Positions 43,922-53,576 are shown, counted from the stretch's first letter. The stretch is DNA of 64,000 bases from Nonlabens sp. YIK11 (GCF_001413925.1 NZ_LBMJ01000001.1:186001-250000); one strand, 5' to 3'. Numbers and translations: made by a program. Notes: a model not told the origin generated them from the sequence alone.

Positions 43922-44794
43922 CTAGGTACTTTTTTCTATGTATTTGATGATCTCCTTAGCGATGTTATGTTGCGTAGCCGCTTCAATGCCTTCCAATCCT
44001 GGAGAACTATTGACTTCCAGTACCAGTGGACCACGACTGCTTTGCAGTAAATCTACTCCACAAACACCTAATCCTAAAGACTTAGCCGCCGCGATAGCGG
44101 TGTATTCTTCGTCTTTGGAAAGTTTGATTTTAGTTGCCGTTCCTCCACGGTGTAGGTTGGATCTAAATTCTCCTTTTTGGGCCTGTCGTTTCATGGCGCC
44201 TACGACCTTATCTCCTACTACAAAGGCTCTAAGATCTGCACCGCCAGCTTCTTTAATAAATTCCTGTACAATCACTCTGGATTCCATGGTGTTGTAGGCT
44301 TCCATAATGGCTTCGGCACTTTCAAAATTTTCTGCGAGATTCACGCCTATTCCTTGGGTACCTTCCAGTACCTTAATGATACATGGCGGACCATCGACCA
44401 TTTCAAGAATGGTAGACGTATGTTTTCCAAAATTGGTGAATACCGTTTTAGGCATACCAACGCCAGAACTACTCAATCGCTGGAGACTTTGCAATTTATC
44501 GCGGCTGCGTACCAGTGATTGGGAGCTAACCGTAGTAAAACAGTGCATGGCCTCAAACTGCCGCACGATAGCCGTGCCGTAAAAGGTAATGCTGGCGCCT
44601 ATTCTAGGAATGATCGCGTCTGGTTTATCCAGACGGGTTCCTTTATAATAAACGGTAGGTTTTTGTTTCTCAAGTTTTATATCACACTTGAGTGGATCTA
44701 CCACTCTTACCAGGTGTCCGGCCTTAGTAGCCTCTTCCACCATGCGGGCAGTACTGTATATGTTTTTACTTCTTGAAAGTATATCAATCTTCAT
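43922..44794 (-). CDS. rimK: RimK-type ATP-grasp ligase
   Basis: A 290-residue ATP-grasp enzyme of the RimK family, which adds glutamate residues to the C-terminus of ribosomal protein S6 in E. coli. The ATP-grasp core shows PPCIIKVLEGTQGIGVNL, RVIVQEFIKEAGGADLRAFVVG and the metal-binding VLEVNSSPGLEGIEAAT. It overlaps the retropepsin-like gene by 11 bp. The real substrate in Bacteroidota is not known. Confidence 0.9.
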   Translation of the reverse strand: MKIDILSRSKNIYSTARMVEEATKAGHLVRVVDPLKCDIKLEKQKPTVYYKGTRLDKPDAIIPRIGASITFYGTAIVRQFEAMHCFTTVSSQSLVRSRDKLQSLQRLSSSGVGMPKTVFTNFGKHTSTILEMVDGPPCIIKVLEGTQGIGVNLAENFESAEAIMEAYNTMESRVIVQEFIKEAGGADLRAFVVGDKVVGAMKRQAQKGEFRSNLHRGGTATKIKLSKDEEYTAIAAAKSLGLGVCGVDLLQSSRGPLVLEVNSSPGLEGIEAATQHNIAKEIIKYIEKST

Positions 44795-45251
44795 GATTCG
44801 TCTGTAAAAATGAAATATCCTGCAGCTCAGGATCTACTATAAATTTTTTGGATAAAAACTTGCGACCCAGCAGTACGGGAAACCTCATTTCTTCCCTGTT
44901 GTTAAGCGTGAGCGATATTTTGAACAATCGGTTGAACAATCTGATGTTGGACTGCACTTCATAACGCTGGTCCAGCATACCGTTGCTACTGCGCACCGTA
45001 GTGATCTGGTAATCGTTAAACTCTATCTTTTGCCCGTGAAATTGTGGATGGGATTCATCCAGAAATATGGCACACAAGACGCCATCGTTTTCTTCAATAT
45101 CCTTGCAGTGAATGCTGGATGTGTAGGCACCAGTATCGATCTTGATATCGATATTTTCAAAGTTGAGTTTTGGAAAATCAGCCTTATCGGTGCGGCCTAT
45201 GATAATTTTATTGCTTTTGATCGCCCTCGTTTTTAGAGGCGCAATGTACAA
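44784..45251 (-). CDS. Retropepsin-like/ATP-dependent zinc protease family protein
   Basis: A 155-residue protein of the family that neighbours rimK in many genomes (PF05618 as I recall). The aspartic protease-like motif is KIDTGAYTSSIHC and a second conserved patch is FPVLLGRKFLSKKFIVD. There is no membrane segment. No ATG precedes the conserved region, so the start is taken as TTG at 45251. Genetically fused by overlap to rimK. Confidence 0.8.
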   Translation of the reverse strand: MYIAPLKTRAIKSNKIIIGRTDKADFPKLNFENIDIKIDTGAYTSSIHCKDIEENDGVLCAIFLDESHPQFHGQKIEFNDYQITTVRSSNGMLDQRYEVQSNIRLFNRLFKISLTLNNREEMRFPVLLGRKFLSKKFIVDPELQDISFLQTNHED

Positions 45252-45305
45252 AGGTTTCTTGGGTAAGATTGCCTATGTATTATTAAAAGGATGTGTTGGT
45301 ATTTC

Positions 45306-45319
45306 GCTTTCGCGAAAGC
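45306..45319. repeat. GCTTTCGCGAAAGC palindrome, copy 11
   Basis: In the gap between the retropepsin-like gene and the alpha/beta hydrolase, flanked TTCGCTTTCGCGAAAGCGAA then CTCC. Confidence 0.95.
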
Positions 45320-45359
45320 GAACTCCACTAAAAACACGATCACTTTTATATGGCATCAA

Positions 45360-46211
45360 TTACTCATTCATGAAATCGCGCACCTCTTTAAACCTATCAT
45401 TCCAAGGCCAAAACAGTTGGGACACCATGGGAATGTGGGATTTATCCAGCCATTCTATGCTGGCGCCAGGTTGATGTTCTTTCAATCCTTCCAGAAATCG
45501 CTGGTTACTGGAGATGATGGAATTGTACGTGTTGCTGCCGGCGTAGATCTTGATTCTAGGCGTTTTCTCATTGATAAAATTGATGGGTGACACTTGTTTC
45601 CAGAACTCTGGATCGCTGGTCCAAGTCGTGAGATAGTCGTCATCTGCCGTTGGAGGATGGTTTGCAAGATAAGTTGCCATGTCAAGTCCTGCAGCATCAT
45701 TGAGAATGATGCCCTGGATCGTGCCCTGCTCGATACCGTATTTGGGATTCATGGCCGCGAGCGCTACCAGATGACCACCTGCACTATGACCCGTGAGGTA
45801 GATTCTTTCTGGATCGCCGCCGTACTTAGCAATGTTATCTCGCACCCATTTGATACTTGTAGCAATTTGTGTGGTCATTTGATCCACATTGACTAGCGGA
45901 CTTTTTGTATAATCTGGTAGGACGGTGATCATATCATGTTTGGCAAAGTTTCTACCTACATAATTATACAAACCTTTCCTGCCGCTGTTCCAGTTGCCAC
46001 CATAAACGAAAATTAGAACAGGTTTGAGCGACTCTGTAACATTTTTACTGGAGAAAATATTGAGATCTGGATGGTTTGTAATACCGCTGATGCGGCTGCC
46101 ATAATCAATGTCTGTATGCTTTTTGATCGCACAGGAATTCATGCTCAAAAATAGAAAAGATAGCATGGGATAAATGATAAGGTAAACTGATTTTAATTTC
46201 ATCGTCATCAA
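45360..46211 (-). CDS. Alpha/beta hydrolase lipoprotein (esterase-like)
   Basis: A 283-residue lipoprotein: signal peptide ending at the lipobox LSMNSC (Cys27). The hydrolase fold has the oxyanion-type FVYGGNWNSG, nucleophile elbow LTGHSAGGHLVALAA (Ser in GHSAGG), the Asp region KIYAGSNTYNS, and the catalytic His in LDKSHIPM. It resembles carbohydrate acetyl-esterases or kynurenine formamidases of Bacteroidota. The substrate is unknown. Confidence 0.85.
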   Translation of the reverse strand: MMTMKLKSVYLIIYPMLSFLFLSMNSCAIKKHTDIDYGSRISGITNHPDLNIFSSKNVTESLKPVLIFVYGGNWNSGRKGLYNYVGRNFAKHDMITVLPDYTKSPLVNVDQMTTQIATSIKWVRDNIAKYGGDPERIYLTGHSAGGHLVALAAMNPKYGIEQGTIQGIILNDAAGLDMATYLANHPPTADDDYLTTWTSDPEFWKQVSPINFINEKTPRIKIYAGSNTYNSIISSNQRFLEGLKEHQPGASIEWLDKSHIPMVSQLFWPWNDRFKEVRDFMNE

Positions 46212-46341
46212 TATGTCGATAATCTACGCATTTAATCGCTGAATGGTTTTAGTTGGTTTTGTATTTTTAAAATATTATTTGGTTTTCCCTAGTTATGACG
46301 GCTTTAACGTAATGGTTGACGTTCGTCACTACTTTTACCAT

Positions 46342-47040
46342 ATGTCATTTTTAACCTCAACCTGGAGCTATCTTCCTTTTGCGAATTACAAAGTATTACC
46401 GGCACTTTTAAAGCCATATTTACCCAAAGGCACTCAACTGGACCTGCGAGGCGATCTGGCAGATATTAGTCTAGTAGGCCTGCGTTTTGAAAACACACGC
46501 ATCCTTAATTTACCTGTTCCATTTCACATCAACTTTAGCGAGATCAACTTGAGATTCTATGTGAGACAAACGGGAACCAACAGGCGAGGCGTGGTTTTCA
46601 TTAAAGAAATTGTGGACAAACCTTTAATCACGCTGGTAGCCAACAAACTCTACAATGAACGCTACGATACCATGCCGCTGGGTTTCCAGCTTGAAGCGAA
46701 TAAAGAGCTTCATCACGTGCATTATAAATGGAAGCCTAAGGACTGGCAGGAAATGGGCGTTACTTACGAACCGGCTGCCCTTTCCATTGAAGACGGCAGC
46801 AACGAGCAATTTATCTTGGAACGATACTTCGGTTATTCATCTTATGATCCACAGACCACCTATGAATATGAGGTACGACACGCCAGCTGGAAGCATTACA
46901 AAGTCACTGATCACCAGATCAACGTCAATTTTGAACAGACCTATGGTAAAGAGTTTGCCGTGTTGGACACTCTAGAACCCAATAGCGTGATGATGGCTCA
47001 CGGCTCCAGAATCTCGATTGAAAATAAACGGAAACTGTAA
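46342..47040 (+). CDS. DUF2071/YqjF-family protein
   Basis: A 232-residue soluble protein resembling the DUF2071 family (YqjF). The family block MSFLTSTWSYLPFANYKVLPALLKPYLPKGTQLDLRG starts at the chosen ATG, with LRFYVRQTGTNRRGVVFIKEIVDKPLI following. Function unknown; the fold is a divergent acetoacetate-decarboxylase-like barrel. The longer open frame begins at 46243, but its first 33 residues do not look family-like. Confidence 0.85.
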   Translation: MSFLTSTWSYLPFANYKVLPALLKPYLPKGTQLDLRGDLADISLVGLRFENTRILNLPVPFHINFSEINLRFYVRQTGTNRRGVVFIKEIVDKPLITLVANKLYNERYDTMPLGFQLEANKELHHVHYKWKPKDWQEMGVTYEPAALSIEDGSNEQFILERYFGYSSYDPQTTYEYEVRHASWKHYKVTDHQINVNFEQTYGKEFAVLDTLEPNSVMMAHGSRISIENKRKL

Positions 47041-47061
47041 ACCTAGTTCTTGAAAAAGTTC

Positions 47062-47075
47062 GCTTTCGCGAAAGC
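47062..47075. repeat. GCTTTCGCGAAAGC palindrome, copy 12
   Basis: Directly after the DUF2071 gene and before the shared terminator, in the 103-bp convergent gap. Confidence 0.95.
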
Positions 47076-47091
47076 GAAATTTCTCAAAAAC

Positions 47092-47122
47092 AAAAAGGCA
47101 ACATTTTTACATGTTGCCTTTT
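47092..47122. terminator. Bidirectional terminator
   Basis: AAAAAGGCAACAT / ATGTTGCCTTTT with loop TTTTAC, between the convergent DUF2071 and outer-membrane barrel genes. Confidence 0.9.
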
Positions 47123-47143
47123 CTATTATTAGTTATGCTACTT

Positions 47144-49900
47144 CTACAAATCGTACTTCACCTGCAGGTATACATATCTAGGTAGTACAAAGTTTTGTCT
47201 TGTACTGGAGACGATGATACCGGTACCGGCAGAAGCGCTTACGATCGCTTCTGTATTAGTCAAGTTGGTCGCTGCCAGTTTATATTCCCATTTAGAATCT
47301 GGCTTGTTGTAGTATAGGCTCGCCTCGAGGAAATCATAGTTCTGGCTGTCTAGGTCACCGCTAAATAGATTCAAATCGTACTCTGCAACTAGTTGTAACG
47401 ACTCACCTATTTGCCAGTCGGCATCTAGGGAAAATGTGTTGGTAGTAAAGTTGGTTACCTGTAATCCTTGATCAACATTCTGTAGATTGAGGCTGTAATT
47501 AAGATCAAAATTGACACCATCATCCCAATTGCTGCGTAATCCAGCAGAGTAGGTTTGGGTGAAATTCTTCAATTCCTGAACTTCACCTCTAATAAGGTTA
47601 TTGAAGGATGCGAAGTTCATGGCGGCAGAAATGCTAGCATTCACTTTTCCAAATTCACGACTAAATCTACCGTTACCGCCATAAGATTCTTGAGCAAACT
47701 GGGAATTGATAGGTCTTGAAATCTGGTTAATACCATCCAAGATAAAGTCATTTTGAATCGCATCACGCTGCTTGGTATAAGTCAAACCACCAAAAATCGT
47801 GGTGTAATTGAACATATTGAAGTTTCTATAATTCAAACGAAAGACGTCGTTTATCGCACCTTCCAGTTGATTGTTACCGCTACTCAAAGAGTTATAGTTA
47901 CCAAATACCAATGCCTCTGCATAATTGTTCACGTCAGAGAAATTCAAGGTCTCGTTGTATCTAAAGGATAAGCTTTCAGAAGACTTCAAATCATATCTAA
48001 TATCTAGATCAGGTAATATTCTGCTGGTCTTGATCTCGTTCGTGACGTTGTTTTGTTCATCAGTGGTAGTAATGTTATGATAGTTAAAACCAGGTGTGAA
48101 CGTAAATTTACCAGAGATAAGTTTGTAATGTAAGCCAGCATAAATGTCATCATAATTATAGGTGACATAATTGATCAGATCTGGATCTGTAAGATCATTT
48201 CTAGATTGATCGTCAAGAATCTGGAAAATGCTGGAGTTGTAATCCTGTTTAGCAAAAATTCCACCAACTGTTACATTGATATTACTGATTTTGTTGAGGA
48301 TGTACCAATAATCCACTTTGGCATCCAGACGGCTGGTTTGCACGAGGTTGTTTTGATTGATGTTATAGGGATCAGCTTGAGTCAATCCGAGACGACCGTT
48401 AAATGGCTCTGGATCCTGAGCATTCTGTTGATCACGAACGGCATTGTAAAACGGATCTTCTTCCTGATTGATGTAACGACTCTCTAAGGAGAAAATACTT
48501 CTATCACCAGCGGTGTAATAACCATTCAAGCTTTGATCAATCACCACAGGACGTTGAGCATCCAATTGGTCAATATTCTCTACCACGTTCTCGACGCCAC
48601 CGCCAGATACCGGCTGGATACGAGTCGAGATAAGATTTGATGTTTCCTGAATATCCGTAATGTTTACTTGTCCATTGTAATCCAGTGTAAAGTTGGCATT
48701 AGGTTTATAATCTGCACCTAACTTAAAAATAGCGAGATCATTTTCTTGAAATGACCCATTTTGGACATTCTCCTGGATACCACCATCTAGATCATCATTA
48801 GGAGCATCGTCGTATAATCTGTTTTGAACACTGTTATCATCAGTAAGTGTTTTGGAAAATATCGCAAAACCACTAATGTCTAGACTTTCACTTGCTTTAA
48901 AAGCGGCATTAAAAGCGGCAAACTTACTTTCAATATTAACTGCTTGATTTTGTCTAAATGTGGTAAATCCAGATGTGCCTACTCCAGTACCTACATCAGT
49001 TCCAGCATCGCTGGTGTTACTAAAACTTCTTCCTGTGAAACGTGAATAATCTCTAAAACTAAAAGCTGGAATACCTAGATTATTAAAGTCTGTCAAAATA
49101 TTTACCGACAAATCTGGGCTGTAGTAAAATGCCTTAGGCTTTACCTGGTAACGCACATCATCATTTCCATATCCACCAGCAGCTGTTATTTCACCAAACC
49201 AGAATTTTTCCTTTCCTTCCTTGAGTCTGATGTTGATGGCAACACGATCCTGATCATTCCCAATGCCTTTAAGCTGACTCACGTTGTTGAAGTTTTTCAA
49301 CACCTCAACTTTTGAAATAGCATCTGCTGGGATGTTTTTAGTAGCTAGTCGCGTATCGCCTTCAAAGAATTCCTTACCGTTAATAAAAACTCGTTCCACA
49401 GCCTTACCTTCTACTTGAACATCACCATCTTCATTCACTTCCATTCCAGGAAGTTTCTTTAGAACATCCTCGAGTTTTCTCTCCGTACCATTAGTAAAGC
49501 TATCACTATTGTAAACTATCGTATCTCCTTTGATGGTTACCGGCATTTCATAAACCAAGTTGATGGCGTCTAATTGATCTGCTCCATCTAGCATGATGAA
49601 GTTTTTGACCATATCTGCCTGGATCTTGCTTACCGTTTCTTCAATAGGTTTTAAGCCTAAAAAGGAAACTTTGAGTACGTAGGTACTGTCCTTTTTGAGA
49701 TTGAGAAGCTGGTACCTACCTTCAGTATTTGTAATACCAAAAGCTCCCATGGTATTATTGGAGCCATAGGCAATAATATTTGCCATAGGCACTGGTGTAC
49801 CTAGACTATCCACAACGGTACCCGTAATTTTTACTGATTGTGCTTGTGCCACTATTGCGGTAAGAAAGAGTGACACAATGAGAAGTATTATTTTATTCAT
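47144..49900 (-). CDS. Outer-membrane beta-barrel protein with CarboxypepD_reg and plug domains
   Basis: A 918-residue outer-membrane protein. The signal peptide (to about residue 20, VAQAQ) precedes a carboxypeptidase-regulatory Ig fold (ITGTVVDSLGTPVPMANIIAYG) and a plug-like domain (IKGDTIVYNSDSFTNGTERKLEDVLKKLPGMEV, with ERVFINGKEFFEGD). A large beta-barrel makes up the C-terminal 650 residues, closing with YVYLQVKYDL. It is of the OMP_b-brl_3/TonB-receptor-like kind, without a clear TonB box. Two GLPGLI genes lie just upstream and may be part of the same transcript. Confidence 0.85.
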   Translation of the reverse strand: MNKIILLIVSLFLTAIVAQAQSVKITGTVVDSLGTPVPMANIIAYGSNNTMGAFGITNTEGRYQLLNLKKDSTYVLKVSFLGLKPIEETVSKIQADMVKNFIMLDGADQLDAINLVYEMPVTIKGDTIVYNSDSFTNGTERKLEDVLKKLPGMEVNEDGDVQVEGKAVERVFINGKEFFEGDTRLATKNIPADAISKVEVLKNFNNVSQLKGIGNDQDRVAINIRLKEGKEKFWFGEITAAGGYGNDDVRYQVKPKAFYYSPDLSVNILTDFNNLGIPAFSFRDYSRFTGRSFSNTSDAGTDVGTGVGTSGFTTFRQNQAVNIESKFAAFNAAFKASESLDISGFAIFSKTLTDDNSVQNRLYDDAPNDDLDGGIQENVQNGSFQENDLAIFKLGADYKPNANFTLDYNGQVNITDIQETSNLISTRIQPVSGGGVENVVENIDQLDAQRPVVIDQSLNGYYTAGDRSIFSLESRYINQEEDPFYNAVRDQQNAQDPEPFNGRLGLTQADPYNINQNNLVQTSRLDAKVDYWYILNKISNINVTVGGIFAKQDYNSSIFQILDDQSRNDLTDPDLINYVTYNYDDIYAGLHYKLISGKFTFTPGFNYHNITTTDEQNNVTNEIKTSRILPDLDIRYDLKSSESLSFRYNETLNFSDVNNYAEALVFGNYNSLSSGNNQLEGAINDVFRLNYRNFNMFNYTTIFGGLTYTKQRDAIQNDFILDGINQISRPINSQFAQESYGGNGRFSREFGKVNASISAAMNFASFNNLIRGEVQELKNFTQTYSAGLRSNWDDGVNFDLNYSLNLQNVDQGLQVTNFTTNTFSLDADWQIGESLQLVAEYDLNLFSGDLDSQNYDFLEASLYYNKPDSKWEYKLAATNLTNTEAIVSASAGTGIIVSSTRQNFVLPRYVYLQVKYDL

Positions 49901-49982
49901 CAGTTGGTTGAATTATTTTAGATAATGAAAAGCGAGGTATGACAACCTCGCTCAACTGTTTGTAGGTTTATTTTTAATGTAC

Positions 49983-50828
49983 TTAGTTTCTACCACGACT
50001 TCTACCACGAAAACGCTGCGACATTTCTTCCATCTTTTGTTGGAAAGTGGCATTATATGCTTCCAATTTAATTTCTTCTCCTTTAGTCGCCGGCTCAATA
50101 TCGCTGCGATCTTCTGGGTTCAAAATAATTTTTGTACAAAGCATTGTTGTGTTATTCGCATTTAGCTCGAGAATAAGTCCAGGAAGTCCACCATACTCTG
50201 CAGGACCATGCTGTACTGGAATTTGAGGTGTGAACCACGCCGTTACCGTGGTATTCTCATCCTTTTCAATCATGTCTGTAAGTTTAGTCTCGCCATCTTC
50301 TTCCTTCTTCTTGTTATCGTCACGTCTTCTTCTAAAGGCGCTCATGTCCAATGCATCGTTTTTCTTAACAGCAGTGGCCTTAATGGCAGTATAGTTTCCT
50401 ATCTGGCGTGTCTCTCCAGTAATTTGCCAGTCCAACTGCGGCAAGTCATCCTTGATCAAAAAAGTCTTACCCATCATATCACGCTGCTCTGTGAACGTGT
50501 TGGATGTCATGTCCTTATACTTATCACCACCCATGGAACTTCCCATGAAATTTCCCCAGCCGCCACTTTGACCTGGTGTTGCTAGAGCCACTTCTTCTGT
50601 CCACAAAGATTCACTTCTATTGAATTTTAGGATGAACGTTTTCTCACTTGCCTTTTTGAGGTTTTCCTCGATGCGTTTGCGCTGCTCTGGACTTATGTCT
50701 CTATTGCCTTCGAGAAAGCTTTTGTCTATAGAAGCTTTTGAGAAGTATGTCGCCTCGCCATAGATATCTTGAGCAGTAGACCAAGTAGTCACGGCTATCA
50801 AAGCGACAAAAAGTATGATGTTTTTCAT
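49983..50828 (-). CDS. GLPGLI family exported protein
   Basis: A 281-residue protein with a signal peptide (to about residue 19) and the family signature AEYGGLPGLILELNANNT near residue 215. Conserved family elements include FLIKDDLPQLDWQITGETRQIGNYTAIKATAV and VTAWFTPQIPV. The C-terminus is Arg-Gly rich (RFRGRSRGRN). The family is known only from Bacteroidota and has no assigned function. It sits 82 nt upstream of the barrel gene and 165 nt downstream of another GLPGLI gene. Confidence 0.9.
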   Translation of the reverse strand: MKNIILFVALIAVTTWSTAQDIYGEATYFSKASIDKSFLEGNRDISPEQRKRIEENLKKASEKTFILKFNRSESLWTEEVALATPGQSGGWGNFMGSSMGGDKYKDMTSNTFTEQRDMMGKTFLIKDDLPQLDWQITGETRQIGNYTAIKATAVKKNDALDMSAFRRRRDDNKKKEEDGETKLTDMIEKDENTTVTAWFTPQIPVQHGPAEYGGLPGLILELNANNTTMLCTKIILNPEDRSDIEPATKGEEIKLEAYNATFQQKMEEMSQRFRGRSRGRN

Positions 50829-50993
50829 TTCTATTTTTTTGAGTTAGTAACTTATATGATGGTTAAGTTACAGTTTGCGCTTTATGACTTTAAAAAACAG
50901 ATATGGTTGCAATCGCGTTGATAGTATTAACGTTTTTATAACAATTAAGGTTAGTGATTCCTAGCTGTGAATCTATGGTGAGATAATATAGAA

Positions 50994-51884
50994 CTAGTTG
51001 CTAGTGGTTCTAGTGATAATGAAGCCTTTATTTCCATTTCGCTCCATGCGTTCTTGCATTTTCTTTTCCCTTAACTCGTCAAAATCCTTTTGATTAATTT
51101 TCTTACCAGATTTTGGTTTTTTCATATCAAGATCCTTTTCTGGATTGATCTCAATTTTTGTACATAGCAATACCGTATTAGCTTCTTGCACCTCGAGAAT
51201 TAATCCGGGAAGCCCTTGATATTCTCCTGGACCGTTGCTTATAGGGATTTCTGGAGTGTACCATGCCGTGATCGTTCTGTCTTGCTCAGGAATCATGGCT
51301 AGCAAACTACCTTGCGAGGCCTTTTCCATCTTTTCTTCCTGTTCCTTTTTTTCTTCTTCGGTAAGGACAGGTGTGTAGGTGGCTTTGTAGCAGGTATAGT
51401 TTCCTATTTTTTTAGTTTCATTGACAGGTTGCCATGCATACGATGGTATATCATCAACGATCAGAAACTCTTTTCCCATGATCTCATCTTCCTTATAATA
51501 CTTTTGCTCTTTTAAGTCTTTGTAAACGCTGCTTGTGGATCCATTGTTGACGGTAAAGCTCACGCTTATTTCACCAGCTTTTTTAGGTTTGGCAAGTTCT
51601 ACAACCTTGTTATAAGAAGATTCAGTTGGGGTGATTTCCATTACATATTCCTGCTGATTACCCTTAGACATAGCCTCTCTTAACTTGGCCATGATTTCAG
51701 AGGTTCTGGCGTCTTCGGCTTCATCCTTTGCCTCCTTTTGCTTATCCTCATCATCCTTAAGGTCAATTTTAGTTTGAACGATGTAATGTGCGATGGCCTT
51801 GAAGTTTTCTTGGGCTTGTAATGTATTCGCTTTCGCGAAAGCGATACAAACAACAATCAACGCGGTCCATTTAAAATTCTTCAT
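50994..51884 (-). CDS. GLPGLI family exported protein (palindrome in signal peptide)
   Basis: A 296-residue GLPGLI paralogue (GEYQGLPGLILEVQEANT; EFLIVDDIPSYAWQPVNETKKIGNYTCYKATY). The signal peptide is MKNFKWTALIVVCIAFAKANTLQAQ, and its hydrophobic end AFAKA (residues 15-19) is a palindrome copy (51829-51842). The protein is more charged than its neighbour (KDDEDKQKEAKDEAED). It lies first in the run of minus-strand genes facing the divergent histidine kinase gene. Confidence 0.9.
   Translation of the reverse strand: MKNFKWTALIVVCIAFAKANTLQAQENFKAIAHYIVQTKIDLKDDEDKQKEAKDEAEDARTSEIMAKLREAMSKGNQQEYVMEITPTESSYNKVVELAKPKKAGEISVSFTVNNGSTSSVYKDLKEQKYYKEDEIMGKEFLIVDDIPSYAWQPVNETKKIGNYTCYKATYTPVLTEEEKKEQEEKMEKASQGSLLAMIPEQDRTITAWYTPEIPISNGPGEYQGLPGLILEVQEANTVLLCTKIEINPEKDLDMKKPKSGKKINQKDFDELREKKMQERMERNGNKGFIITRTTSN
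51829..51842. repeat. GCTTTCGCGAAAGC palindrome, copy 13 (in signal peptide)
   Basis: In-frame copy encoding A-F-A-K-A at residues 15-19 of the GLPGLI protein, at the end of its signal-peptide hydrophobic core. Confidence 0.95.
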
Positions 51885-52004
51885 GATATATTGGTTTTGT
51901 AATTCTTTCCAAAGATGCCAAGATTGTGCGTTGAACTAGGTTAACGAGCGTTAACTAGTGTTAACCGGCTTTCCTGTAATGTTTTAAATGAGCACCTTTA
52001 CCTT

Positions 52005-53576
52005 ATGAATCATCATAAATATAGATTTTTATTAGTGCTGATAAGCGCCGTGATCCTAATAACTCTAGGTATCCAATCCTATTGGGTATTCAAAAATTAT
52101 AAGGAAAGTGAGCGTCAACTAGAACGTGATATTAGAACGTCATTTGACTTGAGCGTTGAGGATTACTACACTACCAGCGCCAAAAGAAATACCCTTAGTT
52201 TTTTTAACGAGGCCAATGAAAAATGGAGTGAAAGTGAGTTTGACTCGCTGCTGGGCAACATTACCACTTTTGCAAAAAAGGCGAAGTCTTCAAAAAAGAA
52301 CAATGTGAAAATTGACAGTATCATTCCCTCGCAAAAAGGAAATGACCGGTTGTCAAAAACTCCTGCTGAAAATAACATCAAGGCGATTACCGTATTTAAA
52401 GGTCTTGATGCAGATACTGCAGTCTACAAAAAGAATGAGGATCTAAATTTGACCAGGTTCTTTAAGTCAAAATCCAATGGTGACTCAACCTCAAACGCTA
52501 AGGTCACCAACATGAGTTTTACAGACGACTCTGAAGGCCAACTTTCTGGGCAATTAAAAGAGGTGTCTGACAAGATCATATTTTCTTTCACCACTAATGT
52601 ATTAGATCTTGAATCGCTGGACTCCTTGATGAGCGAGTCGCTCGAAAAAAATAATATCGACATTGATTATGGTTTCAAATACAATGATGGTGAAGATGAT
52701 TTTGAGGTAGGAAATATTGCAGGTTCACAGATTATGGACAGCAAGAGCCCACAACTATATAAGAATACCAATCTCAAATTGATATATCAAGGACAAGAGG
52801 CTACTCTATTCAAGCGCAACCTGGTGAGTATTTTGCTTTCCTTCATTTTGGTTTGTGGGATCATACTCTGCCTATTTTACCTATTATTCATTATTAAGAA
52901 ACAAAAACAATTAAGCCTGATCAAAAATGATTTAATATCCAACATTACCCATGAGTTTAAAACGCCTATTGCCACGGCGAGCGCTGCCCTAGAAGGCGTA
53001 CAGAATTTTACAGTCACTGGAGATACAGAAAAATCCAACCGATACCTGAACGTTGGGCGTGAGCAATTAGGGAAACTTAACCTTATGGTGGAGAAACTCT
53101 TGGAAACTGCCATGATTGACAACGAGCGACTGTCCCTTCAAAAAACGAGATTTGACCTCAAGATGTTATTGGAAGAGTCTGTCAAGCGTTTCCAGTCGCA
53201 AACTCAAAAGAATATCAAATTTGAAAGTGACACAACCCAAATAGATTTTTATGGAGACGAGTTCCATATGGAGAATGCCATCAACAACTTATTGGACAAC
53301 GCCATTAAATACGGTGGAAATAACATTACCGCCACCATATCTAAGAAAGGGCAATCCCTTATTACAAAAATCATTGATGATGGCACACAACTCAACAACA
53401 GAAATGCCAAGAATCTTTTTGAAAAATTCTACCGCGTGACAGATGGCAATAAGCATCATACTAAAGGTCACGGTATAGGTTTGTTTTACACTAAAGCCAT
53501 CATAGAGAAACACAACGGAACTATAAATCTAACCCTCAAGCCTACTACTTTCACCATAGAATTACCGCATGAATAG
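52005..53576 (+). CDS. Membrane sensor histidine kinase
   Basis: A 523-residue kinase. TM1 is about residues 8-28 and TM2 about 275-298 (ILLSFILVCGIILCLFYLLFII), enclosing a 245-residue extracytoplasmic sensor with no recognised fold. The HisKA motif is ISNITHEFKTPIATASAALEG (His in THEFKTP) and HATPase_c has NNLLDNAIKYGGNN, DDGTQLNNRNA and GHGIGLFYTKAII. It overlaps the response-regulator gene by 8 nt. It faces the GLPGLI/barrel genes across a 120-bp divergent region. Confidence 0.93.
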   Translation: MNHHKYRFLLVLISAVILITLGIQSYWVFKNYKESERQLERDIRTSFDLSVEDYYTTSAKRNTLSFFNEANEKWSESEFDSLLGNITTFAKKAKSSKKNNVKIDSIIPSQKGNDRLSKTPAENNIKAITVFKGLDADTAVYKKNEDLNLTRFFKSKSNGDSTSNAKVTNMSFTDDSEGQLSGQLKEVSDKIIFSFTTNVLDLESLDSLMSESLEKNNIDIDYGFKYNDGEDDFEVGNIAGSQIMDSKSPQLYKNTNLKLIYQGQEATLFKRNLVSILLSFILVCGIILCLFYLLFIIKKQKQLSLIKNDLISNITHEFKTPIATASAALEGVQNFTVTGDTEKSNRYLNVGREQLGKLNLMVEKLLETAMIDNERLSLQKTRFDLKMLLEESVKRFQSQTQKNIKFESDTTQIDFYGDEFHMENAINNLLDNAIKYGGNNITATISKKGQSLITKIIDDGTQLNNRNAKNLFEKFYRVTDGNKHHTKGHGIGLFYTKAIIEKHNGTINLTLKPTTFTIELPHE

